Assembly (NCBI RefSeq): GCF_027244095.1
Contig: NC_069669.1
Span: 2,940,501-3,004,500 of the forward strand
DNA: 64,000 bases
Source of the DNA: Hemicordylus capensis
Lineage: Eukaryota > Chordata > Lepidosauria > Squamata > Cordylidae
Reading direction: 5' to 3'
In this document: in pieces, positions 44,301 through 56,600 of the stretch
Position numbering within the stretch: position 1 is the first letter of the stretch
How the letters are laid out: every line of letters begins with the position of its first letter
Notes under the pieces: model-generated
Told to the model about the DNA's origin: nothing
The model's input: the letters and a program-made list of their open reading frames with translations, nothing else
Database searches by the model: none
Position numbers and translations under genes: made by a program

Positions 44301-45393
44301 CAGGCAGCCCGAGCCTCCAACCAAAGCGGTGAAGCCGTTAATGAGGAACCAGTTTATGATGCAGTTTGGTCCCCAGTCTCCTGTCTTGCCTGCAAGGAGC
44401 AACTCCCCTCACATGCTGACCCGGCAAGGGAGCCGCCGGTTCACCATCCGAGAGTCTCCCCTAGATGCAATGCCTCATGTCCATCCTTTCGATGATGCCT
44501 GTGGGCCAGGAGTGGCCCAGTGGCCGCCACATCAGAGATGGGACCACGCTGCTGCAAGCGGGATGCCCTCACCACAGATGGGAGCGGTCGGGAGCCTGGG
44601 GGGCATTTCGAGTTTGCATCCACCCCCAAGTCCTGCTCCCGGCACCCCAAAGGCCTTCCTGCAGCGCATTGGCCAACCTCTGGCTGGAATGGCACCGCCT
44701 GCTTCCTCCAGGATTGTGGGCAGCATGGGAGAAGAGAATCCATACCTGGCGTCGTTTGCTCAGCCTCCGGGATTGTCACCTGCTCGTTCCAGGCACCCCT
44801 TCTCACAGTGTCCTCCTTCTCCTACTCCGTCACTGAAGCACATGGGAGAGTCACTGACGCCAACACTGGGACGTAACGTTATGGGTGGCAATTTGCCCTA
44901 TGGTAGCCCCAGCGCTCTGCGAAGGAGACCAGACCTCAGTCCCTTATCCCAACGAGCGGTTTCGTTTGGAGGGCCCAATGCCATGGGGAGAGGGGGGCCC
45001 AACTTTGGTGGGCCACCACCCTTTCAAGATCCGTATAACAGACTCGGCAGACCGGGACCCGCCCCTTTGACTGCGGAGATGCTAGGAAACATCATGGACG
45101 ACGGCATGGGGAGATACGCGGTGGTCATGCCCCAGGTTCATCAGCGGATGGCATCCTCCTTCAGGGGGTCGCCCCGGATGCAAAACCAGCCCTGGTCTGA
45201 CTATCACACTGTGACGGTTCATGGGATGCCAGACGACTGGTCCTCGGCAAAGCTCTACCAACAGCCTCCTGCGGAGAACCTGAGCCGGCAATCTTCCCGA
45301 CGAGGGACGAAGAGCGTGGCGTGGTATCTGACGCGGGGAACGTCCATGCACGACTACGAATATGCCAGGTCAAGCAAGAATTGGCAGTGTAAG
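41359..45393 (+). CDS. MYO15A: MYO15A giant exon encoding the N-terminal extension (1345 residues)
   Basis: One open exon of 4035 nt ends AAG|GTAATT in phase 0. It matches the human exon 2 product in order: Lys-rich start, repeated LKxTSKLxMGF motifs (residues 71-187), SFMVIR-like FMLIRLGG (about 212-219), KLPFPSG, a Tyr/Pro/Asp-rich stretch (about 315-440), [40 protein letters not shown], then a long Pro/Ser-rich tail with [17 protein letters not shown] near the end. It is predicted to be mostly disordered. A pyrimidine-rich stretch at about 41230-41275, followed by AG dinucleotides, could be the acceptor upstream of the ATG. The first in-frame ATG is chosen as the start. Human exon 2 is similar but shorter, roughly 1200 codons. 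Confidence 0.93.
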
Positions 45394-48300
45394 GTAATTC
45401 CAAACGTCCTGATCAGATCTGATGATGGGTGAGGCAGGAGAAACTCTTCAGGAATATATGAATGTATATGTGGACTGCTTTATACTGAGTCAGATCATGG
45501 GTTCATTTAGGTCAGTACTGTCCACCCTGAGCAGCTTTGGTTCTTTGGGGTTTTAGGCAGGAGTCTCTCCATGTCTCTCAGTGTAGTCTAGGGCAGGGAT
45601 CCTCAACGTTGGGCCCCCAGATGTTTTTGGACTTCAACTCCCAGCATCCTCAGCTGCAGTGGCCTTTGGCTGGGGATTCTGGGAGTTGAAGTCCAAGAAC
45701 ATCTGGGGGCCCAACGTTGAGGATCCCTGGTCTAGGGCACCAGTCCTTGGGAGGCAGGGCGCATGAACAGTGCCAGAATATAGCACTGCCCATTATTCTT
45801 TCTTTCCCTCTTGTATTGCACCCCAGAAGTACTGCACAGTGGAGTAAGGATGGGAGACGGAATCCTGCCTCCTGCTCCCCCAAAGGCCTGCACATTCAGC
45901 TTATGCTAGTCTCATGAGCTGTGCTGCTTCTCTCGAATATGAATTGTCCGCCTCAGCATTCATGTCCAAAGCAGGGGCGTAACTATAATAGGGCAAGGGG
46001 AGACAGTTGTCTGGGGGCCCCCCCACAGAGGCAAGTCACATGACTGACTCCCCCAGCCGCGCACCCGCCCGGGCTTCCTTCAGTGGTATCCATCCTCCGA
46101 AACTGATCTGAGTGTTAAGACCTGGAGCTACCAGAACAGCAGGTCTTTCTCTAGGACCATTGCATGACTTGCATTGTCAGGCATGGCTCGTGAACTCTCC
46201 TCCACGGGGGTGGGGGGCAGCTTTTTTAAGGTAAACGGAGCCGCGGGGGCTGCTGGGCAGCACGGAGCACCAGCTCCGTTTACCTTAAAGAAGCTGCCCA
46301 CCACCACCACCCCCGGAGGCGCGTTCACGAGCCGCGCCTGTACATTGTCCACAATTTTAAAAACCGCTTCGGGCGGGGGGAGGGATTTTAAAATCTTGTC
46401 TCTGGGCCCACTCCAACCTTGCTATGCCCCTGCTCCAAAGACTGGATTTCCAAATTAACAGAATCATCTTTTCAAGTCTTATCATGCTTTGCGGGTGCCT
46501 CTGGCCATCGAGCCTGCAGTGGCCAAATTTGCAATGGTGTTTTGCAAGTTTTAAAAACACAAAAACAACTATAAAATTTTATCGATGTTGTCAGAGAATG
46601 GAAATTACAATGTCCTCCAAAGATTACTCTATTTTGTTCATTGTTACCCTGACTCTAACCCTAGATTAGATTACTTAGATTAGATTACTAAATTAGATTA
46701 CTCTAATTTGTTCATTGTTACCCTGACTCTAACCCTAGATTAGATTACTTAGATTAGATTACTAAATTAGATTACTCTAATTTGTTCATTGTTACCCTGA
46801 CTCTAACCCAGGGCTGCTCAACTTTGGCCCTTCTACAGATGTTGGCCTACAACTCCCATAATCCCTGGCTATTGGCCACTGTGGCTGGGGGTCATGGGAG
46901 TTGTCATCCAAAACCACATTTATTCACCCAGACTTTTAATTAGATTTATGGTTTTAAGTTTTTAATGTTGGTTTTAAATGATGTTAATGGTTTTAATGTT
47001 TAAATGATTTTAATTGTTAATTGACTTTAATTGTTTTTTATTTTGATGTAGCCATTTTTGGAAGGGGGGGGGGTATATAAATCAAATAAATAAACAATGA
47101 AAACAGCTGAAGGGCTGAGGAAGCCTGCTCTAACCCTTTGCTCTGTGCAAAAAGGACTGCAGTTTTAGCCGAATGGTTCGAGGGTCGGGCTAAACAGGAG
47201 GTGATCACTCAGAGAGAGCTGTGAGTGCAACAGTGCTATCGCCTATCTTCCATCTCTAGGGGGCCAGATGTTGCCAGAAATGACTGTGAGCATTTCGTCC
47301 CCTGAGATGGTATCAATGGCCCAAATGTGTCTGCCTGGCTCTCAGGTGTATGAAGCATGTGGATCTGTCTTGAGCTGCTTCGGTGGCCAGCTGTCCCCCT
47401 AAAAGCGCCGTATGTAAATTCTGGGACTTGATCTCTGGCAAGGAGCTGGCCTGGAACAGAAGGAGAGTTTTAATTAGAGTGAAGCTGATCCCGGCAGCCT
47501 TGAACAGAGACACACTGGGTGGGGTGTTCGGAGCCCTGCCCACTCTGTGAAGAAGAGCTTAGCTTCCGTAGAATATTGGCTGACCAATCTTCTGCCGCCT
47601 CTAGACTCAAATCAACAAGGCGCTGTGCATGAAGATGTGCCTTCCAAGAAAGGAGTTACAGCAGGGCCTCTCAGTCTCAGACTTGACTCCCCAGATGTCA
47701 TTGGACTACAACTCCCATCATTCCCAGCCACAGTGGCTGAAGGTCCTTGGGATTTGTGGTCCAACATCTGGGGACCCAGGTTTGGGAGCCTTTGATTCAC
47801 AGGAATGTTTAAAAAGAACCAATGTGGCGTGGTGGTTAGAGTGTCAGACTAGAAGTGGAGAGACCCGGGTTCAAATCCCCACTCAGCTGTGAATCTGACA
47901 AGGCACTCTCAGCCTGACTGACTTCACAGGGTGGTTGTGAAAATAAAATAAAATGGGCAATACGTACCCCACCTTGAGTCACATCTCCTTGATGTCGACC
48001 AGCTGAGATGGCTTTAAGCGGCGCTGAGACAAATCCATGGAGGACAGATCTATTATTGGCTACTAGTCCTGCTGGCTATAGACTACATCCAAGCTCAGTG
48101 TATCAGTTGCAGGGCAGTAAGCAGGAGAGAGGGCACGCCTTCATCTCTGGCCTGTGGGCTTCCCAGAGGCATCTGGTGGGCCACTGTGGGAAACAGGATG
48201 CTGGACTAGATAGGTTTTGGGCCTGATCCAGCAAGACTGCTCTTAGGGTACCTCATGGGAACATAGGAAGCTGTCTTGTGCTGAGTCAGACCTTTGGTCC

Positions 48301-49126
48301 ATCTAGTTTGGTATTGTCTACCCAGACTGGCAGCGGCTTCTCGTAGGGTTGCCATATTCTGGCTTTCCAAGTCCATGTGCCTGATTGGCATATGATGTAA
48401 ATTGGCTTGGAAATAATGTTTGAGCAGAATAGTGACTGCACGTTTTGCTCCACTAACTCTGCTTCTACAAGGGCTAGAGCTTAGCTTTTTAAAAATTTAC
48501 TTTTTAAAATGAAAGCTGGAATCTGGGCGAATTTGGGTGGCCTAAGCAATCTGGGTGAGATGCTTAAAATCCAGGTAAAACCCGGAATTTCGGGGTGGGG
48601 GGGCTGTCAACTCTACTCCAAGGTTGCAGGCAGGAGTCTCTTTCAGCCTGAAGATGCCAGGGAGGGGACTTGGGACCTTCTGCATGCAAGCAGGCAGGTG
48701 CTCTTCCCAGAGGGGCCCCATCCCCTAAGGGGAATCTCTTGCAATGCTCACACATGTAGTACTGCTTCTTGCTACAGTATTTATTGGGCATCAAGCACGC
48801 CTCCCATGGTTCCGTTTCCAGTGTGGTTCGTGCTGCAGGGAGTGGGACTTTGAGCATGTGCTGTGTGCTGATCTTGTTGTCTTTTCTGAACATAGATGCA
48901 CTCCATCCACAGCTTACATTCTATGACCCGCCCAGGGCAGCAGGATGAAAATGGTGTGGAAGACATGACTCAGCTGGAGTAAGTGGTGTGTGGGTGGGTG
49001 TTCGGAGCCCTGGGGTTTAGAAAAAAGCCAGCTCAGGGGAGACATGACAGAGGATTCTAAAATCATGCATGGTGTAGAGAGAGGGAGAGAGGTTTTTTTC
49101 CTTCTTGCAGAATACTAGAATTCAGA

Positions 49127-49166
<40 letters not shown>

Positions 49167-52100
49167 TATTACATTTACAACCTGCTTTATACTTAAAAAG
49201 ACTCATCTAATGAAACTGATCGGCATTAGATTCAGGGCAGGTGAGAGAAAGTCTTTTGCACAGCACATAGTTAACCTGTGGAGCTCCCTGCCACAAGGTC
49301 TGGTAATAACCACTATTCAGATGGCATTTCAAAGGAATTAGACAAATTCACAGAAGAGGAAGTGAGGTCACTGGGTGTTACTCATGATGGCTAAATAGCA
49401 CCTCCATGTTCAAAAGCAGTGTATCACCGAATACCAGTTGCTGGAGACCATGGCAGCAGGGAAGGCTATTGCTCCTGCTTGGGCCACTTTTAGAGACAAG
49501 AACCTGGACTGGATGGACTTTCCCTGCTCCTGTAGGGTTCTAGCCTGGATTTCTTCCTGACACACTAGCTTTCTGTGTGCAGGGAATTCAGCCAATTTTT
49601 AATAGTGACTGCCAAACACGAGATTGATAAAGTCTTCACCATTTGACCTGCTGCATGTTGCCAGGCAGCTCAATGTGATTGTCACAATTAAGTGCAGGTG
49701 CTCTGTCTCTGAGTTCCTTGAAGAACACGCACAGCTGCCTTAGACGAGTCAGACCAGTGATTCATTTAGCCCAGTATTGTCTACTCTGGCCTGAGGCAGA
49801 GAAAGGCCAATCCAATCACCTGCTACTTACGATCCAGGGGACTTAGGAAACTGATCGCCAGGAAACTTAGGACCAACAAAAGAAAGGACTTTTTCACACA
49901 CCACATAATTAGTGTGTGGAATTATCTTCCCTCGTCCATGGAAACTGTTGTCAATATTTTAATTTGTCTTCCTTTAAGGCTGGTGCTATATCTCTCTTTT
50001 CCTTCTTTCTGCACCCTGCAGGGACCTACAGGAAGGTGTGGTGCTTCGTAACATCAAAAGAAGGTTTGACCGAGGACTAATTTATGTAAGTCAGTTGTTA
50101 CCCTTTTAATTTTGTCCATTTGTTTGCAAAATGCAAGATGGCATGCATGTCTCAGGTGAATTCATTTAGAGCTCAACAGCCTAGTCCCAGTCTGGATTTC
50201 TCTCTTTCTCTATTGCAGACCTACATAGGCAGCATCTTAGTATCCATGAATCCCTACAAAATGCACAACATCTATGGGACAGACCATGTGTTGCAGTATG
50301 AAGGGAAAGCCTTGGGGGAGAACCCACCGTAAGTCTGACAGCTTGGACCTGGGGTGTGTGTGTGTTCCTCAGTTCCACAGAAGCAGATAATATCTCAGGT
50401 TTCCATTTTTGAAAGGATCAGGTTCCTAGTCCTCATGGCTGGGAAAACCAGCTTGCATGTGTCTCGACACGGAGAAGACTTGGAAGCCAAGCCGTCGGGA
50501 GCTCTGAAGGAGATTTTCGAATGGTTAGGGGGCAGGGTTTCCTTTTGCGCCTGTCGTGGCCCTTCCTCAGTTTGAGGCTCATTTTAAAAATTCTCTTTCT
50601 TCCTTTTTACAGGCACCTTTTTGCAATTGCAAACGTTGCCTACAACAAGCTGAGAGATGCCAAAATCCACCAGTGTATTGTTATCAGGTGAGCTTTGGGT
50701 GGACGTCTACAATGGTCACCGAGAGAGCTGCTGCCAGTCAATGTTTCCCAGACACACCTACATCAGGCAGCAGCGATATAGGAAGATGCTGAAAGGCATC
50801 ATCTCATACAGCGCAGGAGATGGCCATGGTCAACCCCTCTTGTATTCCACCAAAGGCAACCACAGGGCTCTGTGGGCGCCAGGAGTCGAAATCGACTTGC
50901 CAGCACTCTTTACCTTTATGTAGTTCATGGGCAATGACTATTTTTTTCCTTTTTGGAAGTTGCCTGCCCCTAATATTTCAGTGTATCTTATACTAACCTT
51001 GTTTCAGTAGAGCAATAAGCTTGCTATGCTTTTAAAAATGCTATCCATTTGCTTGCTCCTAGTGGTGAAAGCGGCTCAGGCAAAACAGAAGCCACCAAAC
51101 TGATCCTCCGCTACCTGGCAGCAGTCAACCAGAGACGCACTGCAACCCAGCAGGTACGATGCGATGGGGGGGTGCCAGACTCAGCTGGCTGCGGCCTGAA
51201 TTTTGCCTCCTAGGCACCGTCCAGTTTGAAATGCTTCCAAAATGACCCCCCTCCCAATTCCTGCCTGGTGTCTGGAGCTCCAGATCACCTGGTCTCACTT
51301 CATAGGAGGCTGCCTACTACCGAGTCAGACCCTTGGTCCATCTAGCTCAGGATTCTCTACACTGACTGGCAGCAGCTCTCCGAGGTTCCAGGCAGGAGTC
51401 TCTCCCAGCCCTACTTGGAGAGGCTGCCAGGGATTGAACCTGTGACCTTCTGCATGCAGAGCAGATGTTCTTCTACTCAGCTACAGGCCCAGTCTCATCG
51501 CTCTCTTCACCTCAGGCACAGCAATACCTTAAGGCAGGGTTTCGTAACCTTGGGCCCCCAGATGTTGTTGGACTACAACTCCCATCATCCCCAGACATGG
51601 CCTTTGTGGCTGAGGATGATGGGAGTTGTAGTCCAACAACATCTGGCGGCCCAAGGTTAAGAAACCCCGCCTTAGGTCACCCTCGAAGCTGTGGCTAATT
51701 GCACCAGCTGCATTTGGGAATTTAATTTTAGAAATGATCCTAGTTATTCACAACTTGTCAAGGACTGGGGCCTGGGAAAGAGCAAGTGCCCGGAACGTGG
51801 GAAATGCACCCCCCCGTCTCTGGGTCTAGCTGTGGGGAATGGGCTAGAGCCAAGTGGCTGAAAGCCTGACATAAACGTGCTGTTCTCCCTTGCACCATAT
51901 TGCTTCTCCACCTCCGCCGCTGATCCACCTACCCTTCCCTGCACCGTCCTGTCCCTCTGCTTCCGGTTATGCGCTTCTGTAGATAGAGGTATGGAACAGG
52001 TTGTGTGCACTGCAAATGCATGGCTTGATGTAATGGTGTGAGGAGAGAAATGGGCTATGGCAGGTGTTCTCAGCCATGGGCGGGCTGAAGTTGTTGGACT

Positions 52101-53640
52101 ACAACTCCCATCACCCCCTGTCACAAAGGCAGGGCATGATGGGAGGTGTAGTCCAACAGCGTTGGGGTGCCCAAGGTTGAGAAACCCTGGGCTACAGGGC
52201 ATTTGTATGGGAGCTTAACCTTCACCCTCTGGACCCTCCCCATCCCACCTTGCTTCGAATGTCTTCTACCCCTGTGAAAAGTTCATCCACCCTTGGATGT
52301 CCAAGTATCATTAGCAACATAGGAAGCTGCCTTATAGCGAGTCAGACCCTTGGTCCACCTAGCTCAATATTGTCTGCACAGACTGGCAGTGGCTTCTCCA
52401 AGTTTGTGGGCAGGAATCTCTCTCAGCCCTAAGGCAGACACTTTCCCCTGCCAGGAACATCACTGTGTCCACTTTAAAAAGTCACCTGCAGCTGTGAGAG
52501 CAGATGTATGTTTGTTTATACAGGCTCTTTGGCTTTGCAAGTCATTCATTTCCCCCAGGAAGTTTTTCATACCAGCTTTTCGTTCGCATCTCCTCCAGAA
52601 TGGAGGGGGTGCATTCACATATCAGCTAAATTTACCCCAAAGTCCCTGCGAGCTACCAGGGAGAACTTCACACACAATTCGGGTTTTTCATTGCACATTA
52701 GAGTGCAGCCCGATTTATATCCGGGGTAAAAAAATCCACTTTTTGTGTCAGTTTTTTGGGGCAACTTCAAACTGGCAGTAAAGCCTCGCAGAAAACCCAT
52801 GGTAAAGCTTGCTGTCTGGGAAAGCTCCAGGGAACCTTTTTGTGACTATTTTCTGGCCAATATCCTTGGTTAAAAACTGTAAGTCCCTTGACAGTGGGGG
52901 GAAATAGACAAGTAACAGCTGCTTTCATTAGTATTTTTAATAATTAATTTTAATGTAATAATTAATGTGCTGAAAATGGACCCCGACCCGCACACACCAA
53001 GTCATGGTCAGTTCTGGCTCATCACGAAACATGAGAAAGCGAAGAAAATTCCAAAAGTGACGGAAGGAATAGACTGCATGATGCCACTGATTGCTAACTA
53101 GCTCTATTTCCAGCCCTATCTGGAGATGCTCCCAGGGAGGGTACCCATCCCCTAAGGGGAATATCTTACAGTGCTCACACATGGAGTCTCCCATTCAAAT
53201 GCAAACCAGTGTGGACCCTGCTTAGCAATTTATGCTTGCGACCACAAGACCATTTTCTATGTCTTGCTTCTGGATTGTCTGCATGGCTCCTGAGAGTGTT
53301 GATCCCATGGCCAATAGCATGATCTGCCATGCCTGGCATTTGTGAAGTCATGGCTTGCTCAGGTTTCTAGCCCTCAGTGGCATGCAGTGGTGTGTATCCT
53401 CCCCTCCGCCCCACCTTTGTTTTACGCTCCGTTTTGTTTGGGCAAGTCAGATCCTTGAAGCCACTCCTCTCCTGGAATCCTTTGGCAATGCCAAGACCGT
53501 GCGCAACAACAACTCCAGCAGGTTTGGGAAATTTGTGGAGATCTTTATGGAGGAGTAAGTAACCACACCTCTGCCTCTTGTCTTGGTTTTCTCCTCTGTC
53601 TTTCATCCTGCATCTTTAATGGGATTACCCTGCCCCGCAA

Positions 53641-53680
<40 letters not shown>

Positions 53681-56600
53681 CCCCCCAAATGGGACCTGAG
53701 ACCTTCTGCATGCAAAGCAGATGCTCTCCCTCTGAGCTAGGACCTCCTCCCTATAACTAGGGCAGCATCTATAACTGAGATAGATGCTTCCACCGGGGCC
53801 TGGGTCCTATGCTGGACGTTTTAAGTTGCCCCTTGTACTTATGCGGACATGCTAAGCCCAAGAGAGCCAACACAGATGTTTTGTCTCCCCAGCGGACTGA
53901 TTTGCGGTGCCATAACCTCCCAGTACCTTCTGGAGAAATCGAGGGTCGTCTTTCAGGTGAGGCTCTGAGCTTCTCCGACCTGTCCTGAATGAACCTCCAT
54001 TATAGATAAGAGGGGCAGTTTAAAGGAATCAAAATCTCAGACAGAGCAGATGTAAAAGAGTCAATGAATCATATCACAGGAATTCAGAAGTGCCCGGTTT
54101 CGATGTGAATTTGCCCAGCTTGTAATGCTCAGATGCATGTCATGGCTGTAGGGGAGAATTTGAGTCAACCCCTTATTTAGCAGCAGAGAAACCCAGTTTA
54201 ATGAAAATGGAGCTCAGGGAGGAGACCTGGAGGCAATTCCTTCAGGTCGAAAACAAGTGAAGGTTTATTTTAAAGAAGTTACAAACTGAGATAGAAAGCC
54301 TGCACTAGCTACTTCATGATGGAAGGAAGAAGAAGAAACGGAGAGAGAGCACAGAGAAGGGGGCACCCTAAGAGTGTAAGAACATAAGAACAGCCCTGCT
54401 GGATCAGGCCCAAGAATGGCCATCTAGTCCAGCATCCTGTTTCACACAGTGGCCCACCACATGCCACTGGGGAGCCCACAGGCAAGAAGTATGTGCATGC
54501 CCTCTCTCCTACTGCTGCTCCCCTGCAACTGGGATTGAGAGGCTTCCTGCCTCTGAGGCTGGAGGTGGCCTATAGCCCTCCAACTGTAGCCAGTATCAGT
54601 CTACCAATCACAAGAGATTTAGAGCAGAGCAAGCAAAGAACAAGGGCCAGTTCTATATCCTCTGCCTCAATTCCTAATGTCCCTAGTGTCCCTTGTCAGT
54701 AGGAGTTATTGTGTGCTAAGAGTCAATCAGGCAAGCTTTATTACAGTCACAGACCAGAAAAATCACAGTGCAAACAGCCAAGAATCATTATGGAAGAGCG
54801 TTCAGCTCTTGCCGAGTTCTACAAGCTGACAAGCAAAATTTGGCAACGTTTTGCCAAAATGTGGCATTCCTGGAAATCCTTGCGGTAGGTGAATTCGCAG
54901 TTGACGAGGCATAGCGATGCATGGGAAACACGGGGTTAGGGGAATTGTGGTCAGAAAAGACAGAAAAAATAAGGTTAAAAAAAAAAGGAAAAGTGCCCTG
55001 ACCCCCGGAAATGACCTCCTGACCTCCAGAAATGACCCCCAAACCCACCCAAATTTGGAAAAAAAGATATCAACAACCTGAAGATCCCCAGGTTGCAGTT
55101 GGCAAGAGAGGACTGTAATGATAATCAGAAGCAGCCTGTTGTCTTGGACTGTCTCTGACTCTTGTTGGCTCTGATGGTGACATCCTTTTATCTTCTCTGC
55201 CTCCTTTGCAGGCCAAAGATGAACGGAACTACCATATCTTTTATGAGATGCTAGCTGGCCTTCCTGCCCAGCTGAAGAGGAGATTCTGCCTTCAAGATGC
55301 AGAAACATACTATTACCTGAACCAGGTATGGTCTTGCCCAAGAAGTGTTGATGATGTCCATGTTGTTAGAGGACCACTGGATTTCACAACAAAGCCTCAG
55401 AGCTCTTTGCTGTGTTTGGCATATGCCCATCCAGAGCAGTATTCCTCCTTTCCTTCCATCCCATGCAGGGAGGTAACTGTGAGATTCCTGGAAAACTGGA
55501 CATGGAGGATTTTGAGAGGATGATCAATGCCATGGACATCCTGCGTTTCAGCACCGAGGACCAGAACAGCATCTTCCGGATTCTGTCTTCCATCCTCCAC
55601 CTGGGGAATGTCTACTTTGAAAAATATGAGGTACAAAACTGTTGCCAGGGAAAATAAACCAGACTTTTGGTCTCATCCAGCAGAGGTCTTCCTATGAAGG
55701 AAAAATCTATCAGTATATTAGTCATTATGGCTAAGTAGAACCTCCATGTTCAAAGGCAGGTTACCTCTGAGGATCAGTTTGCTGTGGAACACACAACAAG
55801 GGAGGGCTGATGCCTTCAAGCCCTGCCTGTGTACTTCTGGGAAGCATCAGGCTGGCCACTGCAGGGAGGCTGTCACACTGGCTATGTGGTCCCTGATTGG
55901 TTGGACCCAGGGGTGAAGAAATATTGGCTCCATTTATCAGCCAGACAAAATATTTTACTTGCCAGATGGTTCCTCAAGCTCTGTTGGTACATTACTCATC
56001 AGGACTTTTTTCATCTATCAGGCATCATTTTTCACTTGTCACAGACTAGTAAACTAGTGGATTTCCTCAGCCCTGGTTGGACCATATAGCCAGGAAGAGT
56101 GTTTGTTTTTTTTTAAAGCTGCCATACAAGCACAATGCAAAAAAGGTGGGTTTGGGGGAATCTTTTGGACAACATTTAGAAGAGCCTGACATCTCCCTTT
56201 TTAAAACCAAAAATGTTATCCGTGAAAAATTGACATGTTGCCGGTGAGCACTTGGGCAAACATCTCTTGACCTGCTGCTTTGCAGACAGACTTCCAGGAG
56301 GTAGCTTCAGTGGTGAGTGCCAGAGAGATCCGTGTGGTGGCTGAGCTGATGCAGATCTCCCCGGAGGGCCTGCAGAGATCGATCACCTTCAAAGTGACGG
56401 TAAGAGGGCAGGGGTCTGGCCGCACCAGAGCACCCCAAGGATTGGAAGGCAGAGGTCTGGTGCTGTGGCCCTGGGCCTAGGCCAGACCAGGTTCTGGCAG
56501 TCCTAGAAGTTCAAGAGGCAGAGATGGACGGCCCCAAGTGGATGGGGAGGCAAATTGATAAAATCAAGCAACTGTTCATGGACAATGGGGCGGAGCAGTC

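Noticed and set aside
46637-46810. Telomere-like CTAACCCTA motifs
   Set aside because: They occur once per 74-bp minisatellite unit and are not tandem TTAGGG repeats.
54160-55150. Possible LTR-type or other old retroelement edges (TTTATT-containing stretches near 54.27, 54.73 and 59.87 kb)
   Set aside because: No paired terminal repeats, primer site or protein frame was recognised, so no such element is claimed.
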